Assembly (NCBI GenBank): GCA_905201505.1
Contig: CAJKOJ010000046.1
Location: forward strand, 1 to 15,361
Reading direction: 5' to 3'
Source: an uncultured Eubacteriales bacterium
GTDB taxonomy: Bacteria > Bacillota > Clostridia > Lachnospirales > CAG-274
Length of the DNA stretch: 15,361 nt
In this document: positions 6,361 through 14,300 of the stretch, piece after piece
How the letters are laid out: every line of letters begins with the position of its first letter
Numbering within the stretch: the first letter of the stretch is position 1
The notes under the pieces: model-generated
Told to the model about the DNA's origin: nothing
The model's database searches: none
Seen by the model: the letters and a program-made list of their open reading frames with translations, nothing else
Program-made: the position numbers and the translations under genes

Positions 6361-6390
6361 TTGACTATTAAATATTCTTTTAATAAAGAT

Positions 6391-6843
6391 TTATTTGTGT
6401 TTTTCCATAACATAATTAGTTAAAAATACTCCACCACGTTCAACTTGCTGTTCTTTTACCTTCTTATACCCTCTGTTTTCAAAAAATGGTTTTGCAGTAA
6501 CAGAAGCATGGGTAACTATTTTGTCAGTATCAACTGATTGCTCCAATTTATTGCATATTATTGTTGCTATTCCCTGTCCTTGATAGTCTTTATGAACAAA
6601 CAACCTGTCAAGATAACCTGTTTTATCAATATCACCAAATCCTGTGATAATACCATCTTTAATAGCTACCAAGCTATAATGCTCCAGCAAAGATTGATTC
6701 CATTTTCTCAGGTCTTCTTTACCTGTTGCCCAAACATTCAACTGTTCCTCGTTATAATCTCCAGCATTAATTGTGTGAACTGTATTGTAAAAAAGCTGCA
6801 AAATTTCCATACAATCTGCTGATTTATATCTGCGAATATACAT
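6391..6843 (-). CDS. GNAT family N-acetyltransferase, YafP-like
   Basis: Predicted cytoplasmic acetyl-CoA-dependent N-acetyltransferase of 150 residues; the substrate is unknown. The acetyl-CoA loop is in 'VHKDYQGQGIATIICNKLE' (about 83-101, QGQGIA at 88-93), preceded by the strand 'GYLDRLFV'. The C-terminal half, 'HASVTAKPFFENRGYKKVKEQ' with 'VERGGVFLTNYVMEK', is very like E. coli YafP. The N-terminal 'ADCMEILQLFYNTVHTINAGDYNEEQLNVWA' also follows that subfamily. The start ATG (6841-6843) has AGGAG nine bases upstream. It is transcribed alone from an extended -10 promoter at 6890-6898, after the SRP RNA terminator, and converges on rsmG. Regulation is not visible. Confidence 0.9.
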   Translation of the reverse strand: MYIRRYKSADCMEILQLFYNTVHTINAGDYNEEQLNVWATGKEDLRKWNQSLLEHYSLVAIKDGIITGFGDIDKTGYLDRLFVHKDYQGQGIATIICNKLEQSVDTDKIVTHASVTAKPFFENRGYKKVKEQQVERGGVFLTNYVMEKHK

Positions 6844-6889
6844 ACAACTTTACTCCTATATATAGTGATTTATAAACACATTAATCTAA

Positions 6890-6898
6890 ATTATACCA
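6890..6898 (-). promoter_or_regulatory. extended -10 promoter for the GNAT gene
   Basis: On the minus strand the sequence is TGGTATAAT: consensus TATAAT at 6890-6895 with the extended TGn element at 6896-6898. No good -35 is present, which is acceptable for an extended -10. It lies about 47 bases upstream of the gene start at 6843. Confidence 0.5.
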
Positions 6899-6933
6899 CA
6901 TCAACATACCATTAAAATAATATTGTACTTAAT

Positions 6934-6957
6934 AAAAAAGCAGCCCCGAAGACCGCC
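6934..6957 (-). terminator. Rho-independent terminator for the SRP RNA
   Basis: On the minus strand, GCGGTC (in GGCGGTC) pairs with GGCTGC through two G-T pairs across a short TTCGG loop, and T6 follows at 6939-6934. It lies about 60 bases beyond the 3' end of the mature SRP RNA and before the promoter of the acetyltransferase gene. Confidence 0.7.
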
Positions 6958-7015
6958 TTAAAAATTAACCTTATTTTAAACTTTATTTCATAGATAAAAA
7001 CTATAATTTAAAAAT

Positions 7016-7283
7016 CCTGTGCATTCAGCTTCGACAGTAGCTTCCAAACGTTACTGACAACTCTGACTCAAATCAAGCAACCTCACAACACATGAGAAGT
7101 ACCGCTTAGTGCTGCTTCCTTCCGGATCTGACACGGTTCACAGGTTCCCATTGTGCAAGACTCAATCGTCAACATCAGAAATTGACAGGCTGACTTCACA
7201 AACTAAAGCCTCAGACTGAACATAATCTCTGCTAAAGCGGATTGCAGACTACAGGGCACCGCTACCTCCCCGACTAGCACAGG
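7016..7283 (-). ncRNA. ffs: signal recognition particle RNA, large type with Alu domain
   Basis: RNA scaffold of the signal recognition particle, which binds Ffh and targets ribosomes making exported or membrane proteins. On the minus strand the domain IV signature, TGTCAGATCCGGAAGGAAGC followed by AGCA, lies at 7133-7110, with the GGAAGGAAGCAGC asymmetric-loop core. The 5' part holds the Alu-domain sequence GGGGAGGTAGCGGTGCCCTG at about 7271-7250, typical of Bacillus and Clostridium. The 5' end CCTGTGC and 3' end GCACAGG are complementary and close the molecule, giving about 268 nt, the expected size for the ~265-nt Gram-positive form. Exact ends are inferred from this pairing and the promoter position. 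In Bacillus subtilis the equivalent gene also lies beside tadA; here two small genes intervene. Confidence 0.96.
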
Positions 7284-7291
7284 ACTATTCT

Positions 7292-7320
7292 ATTGTACTA
7301 TTTATTTATATAAAAGTCAA
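7292..7320 (-). promoter_or_regulatory. promoter of the SRP RNA gene
   Basis: On the minus strand, -35 TTGACT (7320-7315) and -10 TACAAT (7297-7292) are separated by exactly 17 bases. The RNA 5' end at about 7283 is eight bases past the -10. It lies in the 44-base gap after the HAD gene. No terminator separates the HAD gene from the RNA, so operon read-through could also feed the RNA. Confidence 0.85.
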
Positions 7321-7327
7321 TTAATTT

Positions 7328-7963
7328 TTAATTAAGATTATCACCAAAGCTCAACAAAAAGTGATCAGCTGCTTTCTTAGTTTCATGCCATTTATTTCTG
7401 CTTCCTTCATCATAAACAGCTGTTACTCTCATTCCAACAGATTTTGCGGATTTTATTCCTTTTATAATATCCTCGTAGACAACACATTTTTCAGGTCTTA
7501 TACCCATTTTCTCTGCACACATCAAATACATATCAGGAAAGTCTTTATTTCTTGCACCGCTCGTACCGTCTACAAAAGCGTCAAACCAGTTCACAATTCC
7601 TTCGCGTTCAAGGACAGGCAAATAAAACTCAGGGTTTGAAGCAGTTGCAAGTCCTATTTTAAAACCCTTATTTCTATACCCGGCAATATATTCTCTGGCA
7701 AAAGGCTTCAGTTTAACATTATTTGCATATTCATAAAGAGCATGAACATTCCACTCTGCCATAATATCTTCTATAGTTTCAGGCAAATTGTAGGTTTCCT
7801 TAGTATAAACCGCACCGCTTACAAAACTCATTGTGCTTATATTTTCAACATAATCCTCAGGAACACTCATTCCCCTTGCTTTAAAAAAGTCTTCATCTAC
7901 TTTCTTCCAGACGTATGTACTATCAGCTATTGTCCCATCAAAGTCAAAAATTACACCTTTCAT
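7328..7963 (-). CDS. HAD-superfamily hydrolase (beta-phosphoglucomutase / phosphatase-like)
   Basis: Predicted cytoplasmic phosphatase or phosphomutase of 211 residues with an aspartyl-phosphate intermediate. Motif I is DFDGT with nucleophile D7 and acid/base D9. An alpha-helical cap of subclass I follows at about residues 15-85. 'GLATASN' carries the motif II Thr/Ser, 'NKDFPDMYLMCAEKMGI' the motif III Lys, and 'CVVYEDIIKGIKSAKSVGM' the motif IV acidic residues. This pattern is shared by beta-phosphoglucomutase-like and sugar-phosphate phosphatase members, and the substrate cannot be chosen from sequence. The start ATG has AAAGGA about 10 bases upstream. It lies 18 bases after the helix-hairpin-helix gene and is the last protein gene of the minus-strand operon. 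Confidence 0.9.
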   Translation of the reverse strand: MKGVIFDFDGTIADSTYVWKKVDEDFFKARGMSVPEDYVENISTMSFVSGAVYTKETYNLPETIEDIMAEWNVHALYEYANNVKLKPFAREYIAGYRNKGFKIGLATASNPEFYLPVLEREGIVNWFDAFVDGTSGARNKDFPDMYLMCAEKMGIRPEKCVVYEDIIKGIKSAKSVGMRVTAVYDEGSRNKWHETKKAADHFLLSFGDNLN

Positions 7964-7981
7964 AACAAATATATCCTTTCT

Positions 7982-8248
7982 CTAATTTACAGGTGTGTAT
8001 TCTTTATCTTTCCAATACCACCAATTCAATTTCTCTTTATCATATACTTCATTTTCCGCATAATAAACAGCCAGCCTGTATACGTAAAGCACACAACGGT
8101 CAATTTTTACACCTTGCTTTTCACAATCCATTAAATACAGCTTATCAGGATGTTTTCCCTTTAAATCTTCGACAAAATTAATGCCAATATTTATTAAGTG
8201 CTCTTTCATATTTTTGCCCACACCGGGTATTTCCAATAAATCTCTCAT
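7982..8248 (-). CDS. helix-hairpin-helix protein of the Cdd1 ('pathogenicity locus') family
   Basis: Small 88-residue protein. 'LLEIPGVGKNMKEHLINIGI' (4-23) is a helix-hairpin-helix, which in other proteins binds the DNA or RNA backbone without sequence choice. 'VEDLKGKHPDKLY' and the C-terminal 'DRCVLYVYRLAVYYAE' and 'LNWWYWKD' are hallmarks of the Cdd1 family, named after a gene next to the C. difficile toxin locus. Despite that name there is no sign of a virulence role here; the family is widespread in ordinary bacteria and its biochemical role is not established. ATG is two bases after the tadA stop and the ribosome binding site (AAAAGG) lies inside the end of tadA, so translation is coupled. 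Confidence 0.85.
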   Translation of the reverse strand: MRDLLEIPGVGKNMKEHLINIGINFVEDLKGKHPDKLYLMDCEKQGVKIDRCVLYVYRLAVYYAENEVYDKEKLNWWYWKDKEYTPVN

Positions 8249-8250
8249 AA

Positions 8251-8697
8251 TTATCTAAACCTTTTAAAAAAATCTTTCATTATCCTTGCACACGCTTCTT
8301 GCCTAACACCTTCTGTAATTTCCACCTGGTGGTTAAATCTACCGTCCTGCAATAAATTGTAAACGGAACCAACACAGCCTGCCTTAGGATTCCTTGTTCC
8401 AAAGACAACTTCTTTTACTCTTGCCTGTAATATTGCTCCCGCACACATAGGACAAGGCTCAACCGTAACAAACAATGTACAATCTTCAAGCCTCCAGTCA
8501 CCCATAAAATTGCAGGCCTCGTTTATAGCTATTATTTCAGCATGGGCAAGAACATTTCCCTTAGTTACTCTTAAATTGCAACCTTTTCCTATAACCTCAT
8601 TATTATAAACTATTATACAGCCAATGGGAACTTCATTGCTATTATAGGCAATTTGTGCTTGTTCCAGTGCTAAGTCCATATACTTTTCATAATCCAT
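8251..8697 (-). CDS. tadA: tRNA-specific adenosine deaminase TadA
   Basis: Deaminates A34 to inosine in the anticodon of tRNA-Arg(ACG), so that one tRNA reads CGU, CGC and CGA. The protein is 148 residues. The zinc and catalytic site is complete: HAE (in 'LAHAEIIAI') gives the zinc His and catalytic Glu, and PCPMCAG gives the two zinc Cys. 'NEVPIGCIIV' near the N-terminus and 'FGTRNPKAGCVGSVYNL' are TadA-specific. The start is ATG at 8697, with GAGG nine bases before it; an in-frame GTG at 8712 is part of the upstream gene end and precedes the ribosome binding site. The gene begins four bases after the stop of the TetM-like GTPase gene. TadA beside the SRP RNA is a linkage also known in Bacillus. 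Confidence 0.95.
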   Translation of the reverse strand: MDYEKYMDLALEQAQIAYNSNEVPIGCIIVYNNEVIGKGCNLRVTKGNVLAHAEIIAINEACNFMGDWRLEDCTLFVTVEPCPMCAGAILQARVKEVVFGTRNPKAGCVGSVYNLLQDGRFNHQVEITEGVRQEACARIMKDFFKRFR

Positions 8698-8701
8698 ACT
8701 C

Positions 8702-10636
8702 TTATTCCTCACAATATGTTTTCATATACTGCTCACACTCATACCATTCTGACACAAAAGAAGTACCCTTTGCAGCAAATATGGAACTTGAAGGATTTTC
8801 TTTATCTGCACCTTTATTGTAAGCTCTTTCTTCAACCACTCTGTTTTTAATAGCTTCATCGCATATTTTGTAACTGTCGAAAACCATATTTATGGAGCCT
8901 GTTCCCTTTGTGAATGCTAAAAATTCACTGCTGTAATCCATAAACTCCTCAACAGGTCCGTATCCCTTTATATAAACTTCATCGCCTTTTTGCAAAGGGG
9001 GCTTAAAACTTCCTCTTTTCCTCTGTATATCGGACATAATTCTTCCTGTATAATCTGATTTTGTATATATTTCAAAACTGTAATAGGGTTCTAATAGCAA
9101 ATTTTCCGCTTTTTCAAGTCCCTGTCTAATTGCTCTGTATGTTGCTTCCCTAAAATCCCCAGGACTTGTATGCTTTAAATTATCCTTGCCGTCTGTTAAC
9201 ACAATATGTACATCTGTTAAAGGACTTCCCGTCATTATACCGATATGCGTTTTTTCATAAATATGCTTTTCTATTAGCTTATGCCAGTGTACAGGCAATC
9301 TTTCCTTATCACACTGAGATTCAAAAGTTATACCGCTGCCACGTTCACCGGGCTCTAATCTAAACCTTACCTCCGCATAATGCCTCATAGGTTCATAATG
9401 CCCATATCCTATTACAGACTTGGCGATAGTCTCCCTATACTGCACTTTAGGAGGCTTAAAAGCAATATCTGTATTAAATCTTGCCTTAAATTCACACTGC
9501 AAAACTTCAAGCTGTATTTTACCCATAACAAATATAAGTATTTCTTCTGTCTCATTATTAAAATGTACAGAGAGAGATGGTTCTTCACTTTCTATCAATT
9601 TAAAATTCTTCATCACAGTATGTACATCTGTGTTGTCTTTTATTATTACACCGGCTTCAAGAGCAGACTGCAGATAATATTTTTTATTTCCTAACTTATC
9701 ATTATTTTTTGTTATAACACTACCGCAAACAGGAGTTTTTAAACCTGTTACAGCAAATATATCTCCTGCCTTTGCTGTCTTCGCATTTTCATATTTTACA
9801 CCATTGTAGAAACGTATTTCATTAATTTTTTCCTTTTCACCAAAAAGAAGCTCGTCCTTTACTTTAATACAGCCTTTTAAACATTTTATAAATGTCAGTC
9901 TGCTGTCTTTATTTCTTATTTTATATACTATTCCCTCAAATTCAGCATTTTCATCATACTCTGTATAAGTTAGTTTGTCAAAAACTTTAAGAAATGTTTT
10001 TATACTATCTGAATTTAAAGCAGAGCCATAACATACCGGATATAGTTTTCTCTTCTTTACAAGCTCTGATACAATCTTTTCAACATCAGATTTTTCATAT
10101 TTACCGTCTAAAAACTTTTCAAGAAACTCCTCATCTCTTTCTGCAGCAGCCTCAGCACAGTCATCAATTTTGTAAACATCTGCAATGTCTTCTGTAAGTC
10201 TTAACTTTACTTCACTTAATACTCTATCTAACTCAAAACCATCCATATCTGTTTTATTTATAAATATAAATGTTGGTATATTATAACTTTCAAGCAGCCT
10301 GAAAAGGGTGGAGGTATGACTTTGTACACCGGCAGGTCCGTTTATAAGCAATATTGCATAATCAAGAGCCATTAGTGAACGCTCTGCTTCAGGGGAAAAA
10401 TCAATATGTCCCGGGGTATCTATAAAATAATAAGTATTATCATTATACTCAAACTGAGCCTGGTCAGCAAAAACAGTTATGCCTCTCGCTCTTTCTATTT
10501 CATTTATATCTAAATTTGATGTCTTATTATTAACTTGTCCCAAATTACGCACTTTTCCTGTTATATATAAAAGCTGGTCAGACAATGTAGTTTTTCCTGC
10601 ATCAACATGAGCAAGTATACCTATTGTTTTCTTCAT
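8702..10636 (-). CDS. TetM/TetO-like ribosome-protection-type translational GTPase
   Basis: An EF-G-related GTPase of 644 residues, close in length to TetM (639). G1 is AHVDAGKTT (9-17), the switch I region has RGIT (51-54), G3 is DTPGH (73-77) and G4 is NKTD (127-130). The EF-G-like domains follow, with 'VMGKIQLEVLQCEF', 'PPKVQYRETI' and 'LEPYYSFEIYTKSDYTGRIMSDIQ'. It differs from mobile Tet proteins in the N-terminal sequence and in an extended C-terminal end, which includes 'KICDEAIKNRVVEERAYN' and 'GTSFVSEWYECEQYMK'. It seems to be one of the chromosomal Clostridia members of uncertain function, and tetracycline resistance should not be assumed. The start is ATG at 10636 with GAGGGG nearby; the frame stays open upstream into DUF2461 but without homology. 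It sits 10 bases after DUF2461 and 4 bases before tadA, inside one operon, with no sign of a mobile element. Confidence 0.88.
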   Translation of the reverse strand: MKKTIGILAHVDAGKTTLSDQLLYITGKVRNLGQVNNKTSNLDINEIERARGITVFADQAQFEYNDNTYYFIDTPGHIDFSPEAERSLMALDYAILLINGPAGVQSHTSTLFRLLESYNIPTFIFINKTDMDGFELDRVLSEVKLRLTEDIADVYKIDDCAEAAAERDEEFLEKFLDGKYEKSDVEKIVSELVKKRKLYPVCYGSALNSDSIKTFLKVFDKLTYTEYDENAEFEGIVYKIRNKDSRLTFIKCLKGCIKVKDELLFGEKEKINEIRFYNGVKYENAKTAKAGDIFAVTGLKTPVCGSVITKNNDKLGNKKYYLQSALEAGVIIKDNTDVHTVMKNFKLIESEEPSLSVHFNNETEEILIFVMGKIQLEVLQCEFKARFNTDIAFKPPKVQYRETIAKSVIGYGHYEPMRHYAEVRFRLEPGERGSGITFESQCDKERLPVHWHKLIEKHIYEKTHIGIMTGSPLTDVHIVLTDGKDNLKHTSPGDFREATYRAIRQGLEKAENLLLEPYYSFEIYTKSDYTGRIMSDIQRKRGSFKPPLQKGDEVYIKGYGPVEEFMDYSSEFLAFTKGTGSINMVFDSYKICDEAIKNRVVEERAYNKGADKENPSSSIFAAKGTSFVSEWYECEQYMKTYCEE

Positions 10637-10646
10637 ATTAATCCCC

Positions 10647-11309
10647 TCAGCTTTTAAAATATTTATAAACCGGATATATAGCTTTAAATCCTTTAAAGAC
10701 AGTATCAACAAGCTTATGAGAATAAAAATCCATATTGTCATAATTCTCATATCTTACATAGGTTATCCACTTTTTCTGTGCCCACTTATTGATATATGGG
10801 TCTAATTCCTTATTAAATACCCTTTTGTAGTCTTCACCCTCAAGCTGAAAAATCTTCTGTCTGTCAGCCAGTTTAAGCATTCTTACACAACCTGCAGGGT
10901 CAGCATTTATTTTTGCTCTGAAGTTTTCCATTACTTTAGGATTATCCCCAAAGAAAAACCCATATCTCCACCAATCAGCAGACATTTCAAAAAAGAATCC
11001 GGGAGCATCGTGAGGTATACTTCCTCTGCTGAATTCATTTTTAAAGAAGAACCACTTACAAAGCTTATATGGAGCCTTATTCTTGGAAAATCTTATATCT
11101 CTGTTTGCCCTTGAAACCCTTGGCTTTTCTGTAAATTCACTGTCAAGTTTGTTCATCTTCTCCCAAAGTTCATTTGCAAATGCAACAGTAGGATTATGGA
11201 CATTCTCTGCATATATTTCCTTATGCTCCTGAAACCATGATTTATTATTATTAAATTTAATACCTACCAAATATTCATTTGTATATTCGTTAAACCCATT
11301 AAATCCCAT
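10647..11309 (-). CDS. DUF2461 family protein
   Basis: A 220-residue cytoplasmic protein of a conserved family (TIGR02453-like) with no established reaction. Family marks are 'NNNKSWFQEHKEIY' near the N-terminus, 'PRVSRANRDIRFSKNKAPYK' in the middle (here 'RANRDIRFSKNK'), 'GFFFEMSADWWRYGFFFG' and 'LDPYINKWAQKKW'. There is no signal peptide or membrane helix. The start ATG at 11309 has AGGATG upstream. It heads the minus-strand operon that continues with the TetM-like GTPase gene 10 bases later. No clear promoter is visible in the 57-base gap to the pectate lyase gene, which instead holds a hairpin, so its transcription may begin inside the end of the lyase gene or come from read-through. Confidence 0.88.
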   Translation of the reverse strand: MGFNGFNEYTNEYLVGIKFNNNKSWFQEHKEIYAENVHNPTVAFANELWEKMNKLDSEFTEKPRVSRANRDIRFSKNKAPYKLCKWFFFKNEFSRGSIPHDAPGFFFEMSADWWRYGFFFGDNPKVMENFRAKINADPAGCVRMLKLADRQKIFQLEGEDYKRVFNKELDPYINKWAQKKWITYVRYENYDNMDFYSHKLVDTVFKGFKAIYPVYKYFKS

Positions 11310-11333
11310 TAAATCATCCTATCTTATAAATGA

Positions 11334-11351
11334 GCCTCCCTTTAAGGAGGC
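11334..11351 (-). terminator. GC-rich hairpin between the pectate lyase and DUF2461 genes
   Basis: GCCTCC (11334-11339) and GGAGGC (11346-11351) form a perfect 6-bp stem around CTTTAA. The position, 16 bases after the lyase stop, is right for a terminator. The following bases on the minus strand (TCATTTATAAG) are only moderately T-rich, so termination may be partial and let some transcription reach the DUF2461 operon. Confidence 0.5.
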
Positions 11352-11366
11352 CCATAATTATTCATA

Positions 11367-14300
11367 CTATTTTTTTATAACCTGTTCTCTTACTAAAGTA
11401 TCCCCGACAGAATTCTTTCCTATACCACCTTTGCCACACCAATAATTGCTTTCACTTGAAAGAGGTTTTTCACTTGCATTGGTATACTCTGTATTTTGTG
11501 TAAGTGTTCCTACTACATCAGGCTCACCGCCGTTTGCAGAATAAACCCCCTCCACATCATAATTATACTCATCAGGTTTGTCGCTGTAAAGTCTAACATT
11601 ACAACCGCCATTGTCATAAGCAGTAACATTAACAAGTTTAAGAGCTGGATTAGAATTTGTTGTTATACCGTTGTTACCGTTGCCATAAGCCTTACAATTA
11701 ATTAATGTATGCTGCACTGCAACATTTTCACCACCGCACTTAAATCCATTATTTCCGCCTGCATTATAAGGAGTTTCTGTACCATCCTCATTTAATCTCC
11801 AGCCGTTTCTGTAAGATTCACAGTTTTCAAGAGTTACAGCACCTATCGCCCCTGTATTTACTTTAGTATATAAATCCCAGCCGTCGTCAACATTGTGATG
11901 TGACTTACAGCCTCTGAACACATTGCCTGCACCCACAGTAAGTTTTGCACCAAAACCGTCAGCATTAATCATTGACGGATCACAGTTATTATATGACTCA
12001 CAGTTAAGAATTAAATTATATGATGGCCAAGAATTAAAGTCAGGCTGAATTTTACCGCTTATTCTGCTTATCTGAAGACCCATATCTCTATTATTTGAGA
12101 ATATACAGTTTTCAATTATATTATGGCTTCCTCCTAAATGGAAACACTTCTGATTAGCAGCACAATTAGTAAATTCAATGTCCTTAAAGTGCCAATAATC
12201 CCCGCCGTGTATAACAGCCGCTGTCATATTCTGACCATCTATAACAACTTTTTCATTTTTCTTTGCCTGAACAGTTATCATTTTATTTGCTGTTCCATTA
12301 TTACCGTTTAATATTTCAATAGGCCTGTTTAACTTATAAGTTCCGCCTTTAAGCATAAGTGTCTGTCCGGGCTGTAAAAATCCTATAGCTGTATAAATGT
12401 CATAAGGATTTCCTTCTGTACCATTGCCTTTAAAGCTGCCATCAGGACTTGCATATACTGTAGATACTGCGGCGTTAATACTCTTATGATAAATATTTTC
12501 CCTTATTATAATCGGTTCATAACTTGTCAAATTAAGACTGTCATCAGGATTAAATACAGCCACAAGCTTATTTACAGCATTAGTATTAAGATTTGCTGTA
12601 AAGTGCTCAATATCAGAAATAGGTCTGTCCTGAGCTATAACTTTATCATTCATTTTGACAGTTACCGTACCCTTGGCATTGTCAAGGTCTAGATCAAAGT
12701 CATAAACCGGCTTTGTAGAATATGGATTACTTCTGAAGGAAAGCTCTGCTGTTTCCTCAGTCTTTTCATTACTTATAATAGTTCTGTCAGTTTCTTTACT
12801 TGTCTCATAGAAATCCACATTTTCAACTGTAATCTGTGCCCATCTGGCAGCAAAGAAACCTACATAAGCAACATCAGGATTTTGAGTAGTAAGGAAACTG
12901 TCATCATAATAATAGTATTCCATTGTCTCCTCAGTCTGATAGTTATAACACTTAGCCATTAAACCTCCGTTTAATCTCTCAAGTGTCATTCTATACTTGT
13001 TGCCCTCTTTAGGAAAATCAGAGCTTACAGCATAAGGCCCGACTCTGTTTCCGCCGCCGTCTGTCGCTGTAACACCATTTCTCACAATAAGATTAATTCT
13101 GTTAATATTTGAGTTTTTTTCATAACTTGCTGATGTTTTATCGCTTGGCCAGCCTGTACCTGAATAACCACCCAATATAACCATATTTGATGCAAATACC
13201 TTGTTATTGTTTACCGGAACAGCTACACCCTCTTCATCAACCTTAGCTGATGCTGGATCAATTGTAATGGCACCGTCTGTACCCTCTAAAGGCACAACAT
13301 CCTTTGCCATAATACCGAAAGCTTCCTGCCCATTTCTCTTTGTATCATCGTTATTATGTTCCAAATATTTATCAACTGTAATATCTGCACTTATTTTAAA
13401 GTCACTGCTGCCTGCAATCTGTGTAAAATAATATGTCATACCATCATGGTCGTTTGTTATCTTACCTGCTCCGTCCCATGCCTTTACAACAATCTTACCT
13501 GTTGTATCACCATAATTATCAGCAGTTACTCCTACTGAATCAGGTCCCTTGTCATATCCTGAACTCTGACCGAATGTCGCACTTCTCCATACATTATTCA
13601 TTTCTGCCACTACAGTAACAGGAAGTGTAACACTTTCAAAGCCTTCGGCTGAAACAGTCACAGATGTACTTCCCACAGCACTTGTATTAAAGGCTGAAGT
13701 ATCAACTGTATAATTATCTGTGGCTTCTGTATCACCATTGTCATATACAACAGAAACTACCATTCCTGAAGAATCAAATTCCTCACCTACTGCGTATGTC
13801 GTTCTGGGATATTCTGAAATCTGAATACTTTGTGCCTGTCTTTCAAAAACATTTACTTTAAAACTTGCTGATACCTCTGGATTTGCAACTGATGTAATAA
13901 CAACAGTCTTATCTCCGACTTCACTGCTGTCAAAACCTGAAATAGTGTAATCACAAGGCTTTAAATTTTCATTTATTACTTTTCCTGTATTGTCAGTATA
14001 ACTTGATTTTACAACCATACCTGTTGTATCAAGATCATCACCTAAATAATAAATCTTCTTTATAGGTTCCTTTACAGTAATTGTATCTACAGAACTTTTA
14101 TTTATATTAATGTAAAAACTTCCTGTAACTTTAGAGAAAATACCCTCCTCATCATTTCTGTAAACCTTAACCTGTTTTTTACCTACATCAGTAATAACTT
14201 TTCCATCCTCAATATTTTTTCCGTCTATTTTTAATGTATACTTATCAGGAGAAAGTATTTCACTTGTACCGTCAGAATAGCTGGCAGTCACCTGCATACC

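Noticed and set aside
7982..8248. Virulence ('pathogenicity locus') function for the Cdd1-like protein
   Set aside because: The name comes only from gene position in C. difficile; no toxin or other virulence gene is present here.
8698..8712. GTG start for tadA
   Set aside because: The GAGG ribosome binding site overlaps these codons, and ATG at 8697 gives the usual TadA start.
8702..10636. Acquired tetracycline resistance gene
   Set aside because: The sequence diverges from the mobile Tet proteins, it is embedded in a housekeeping operon, and no transposon or integrase is nearby.
10637..10750. 38-residue hydrophobic N-terminal extension (possible membrane anchor) of the TetM-like GTPase
   Set aside because: It overlaps the end of DUF2461 in another frame and precedes the GAGGGG site; the family starts at MKKTIGILAHVDAG.
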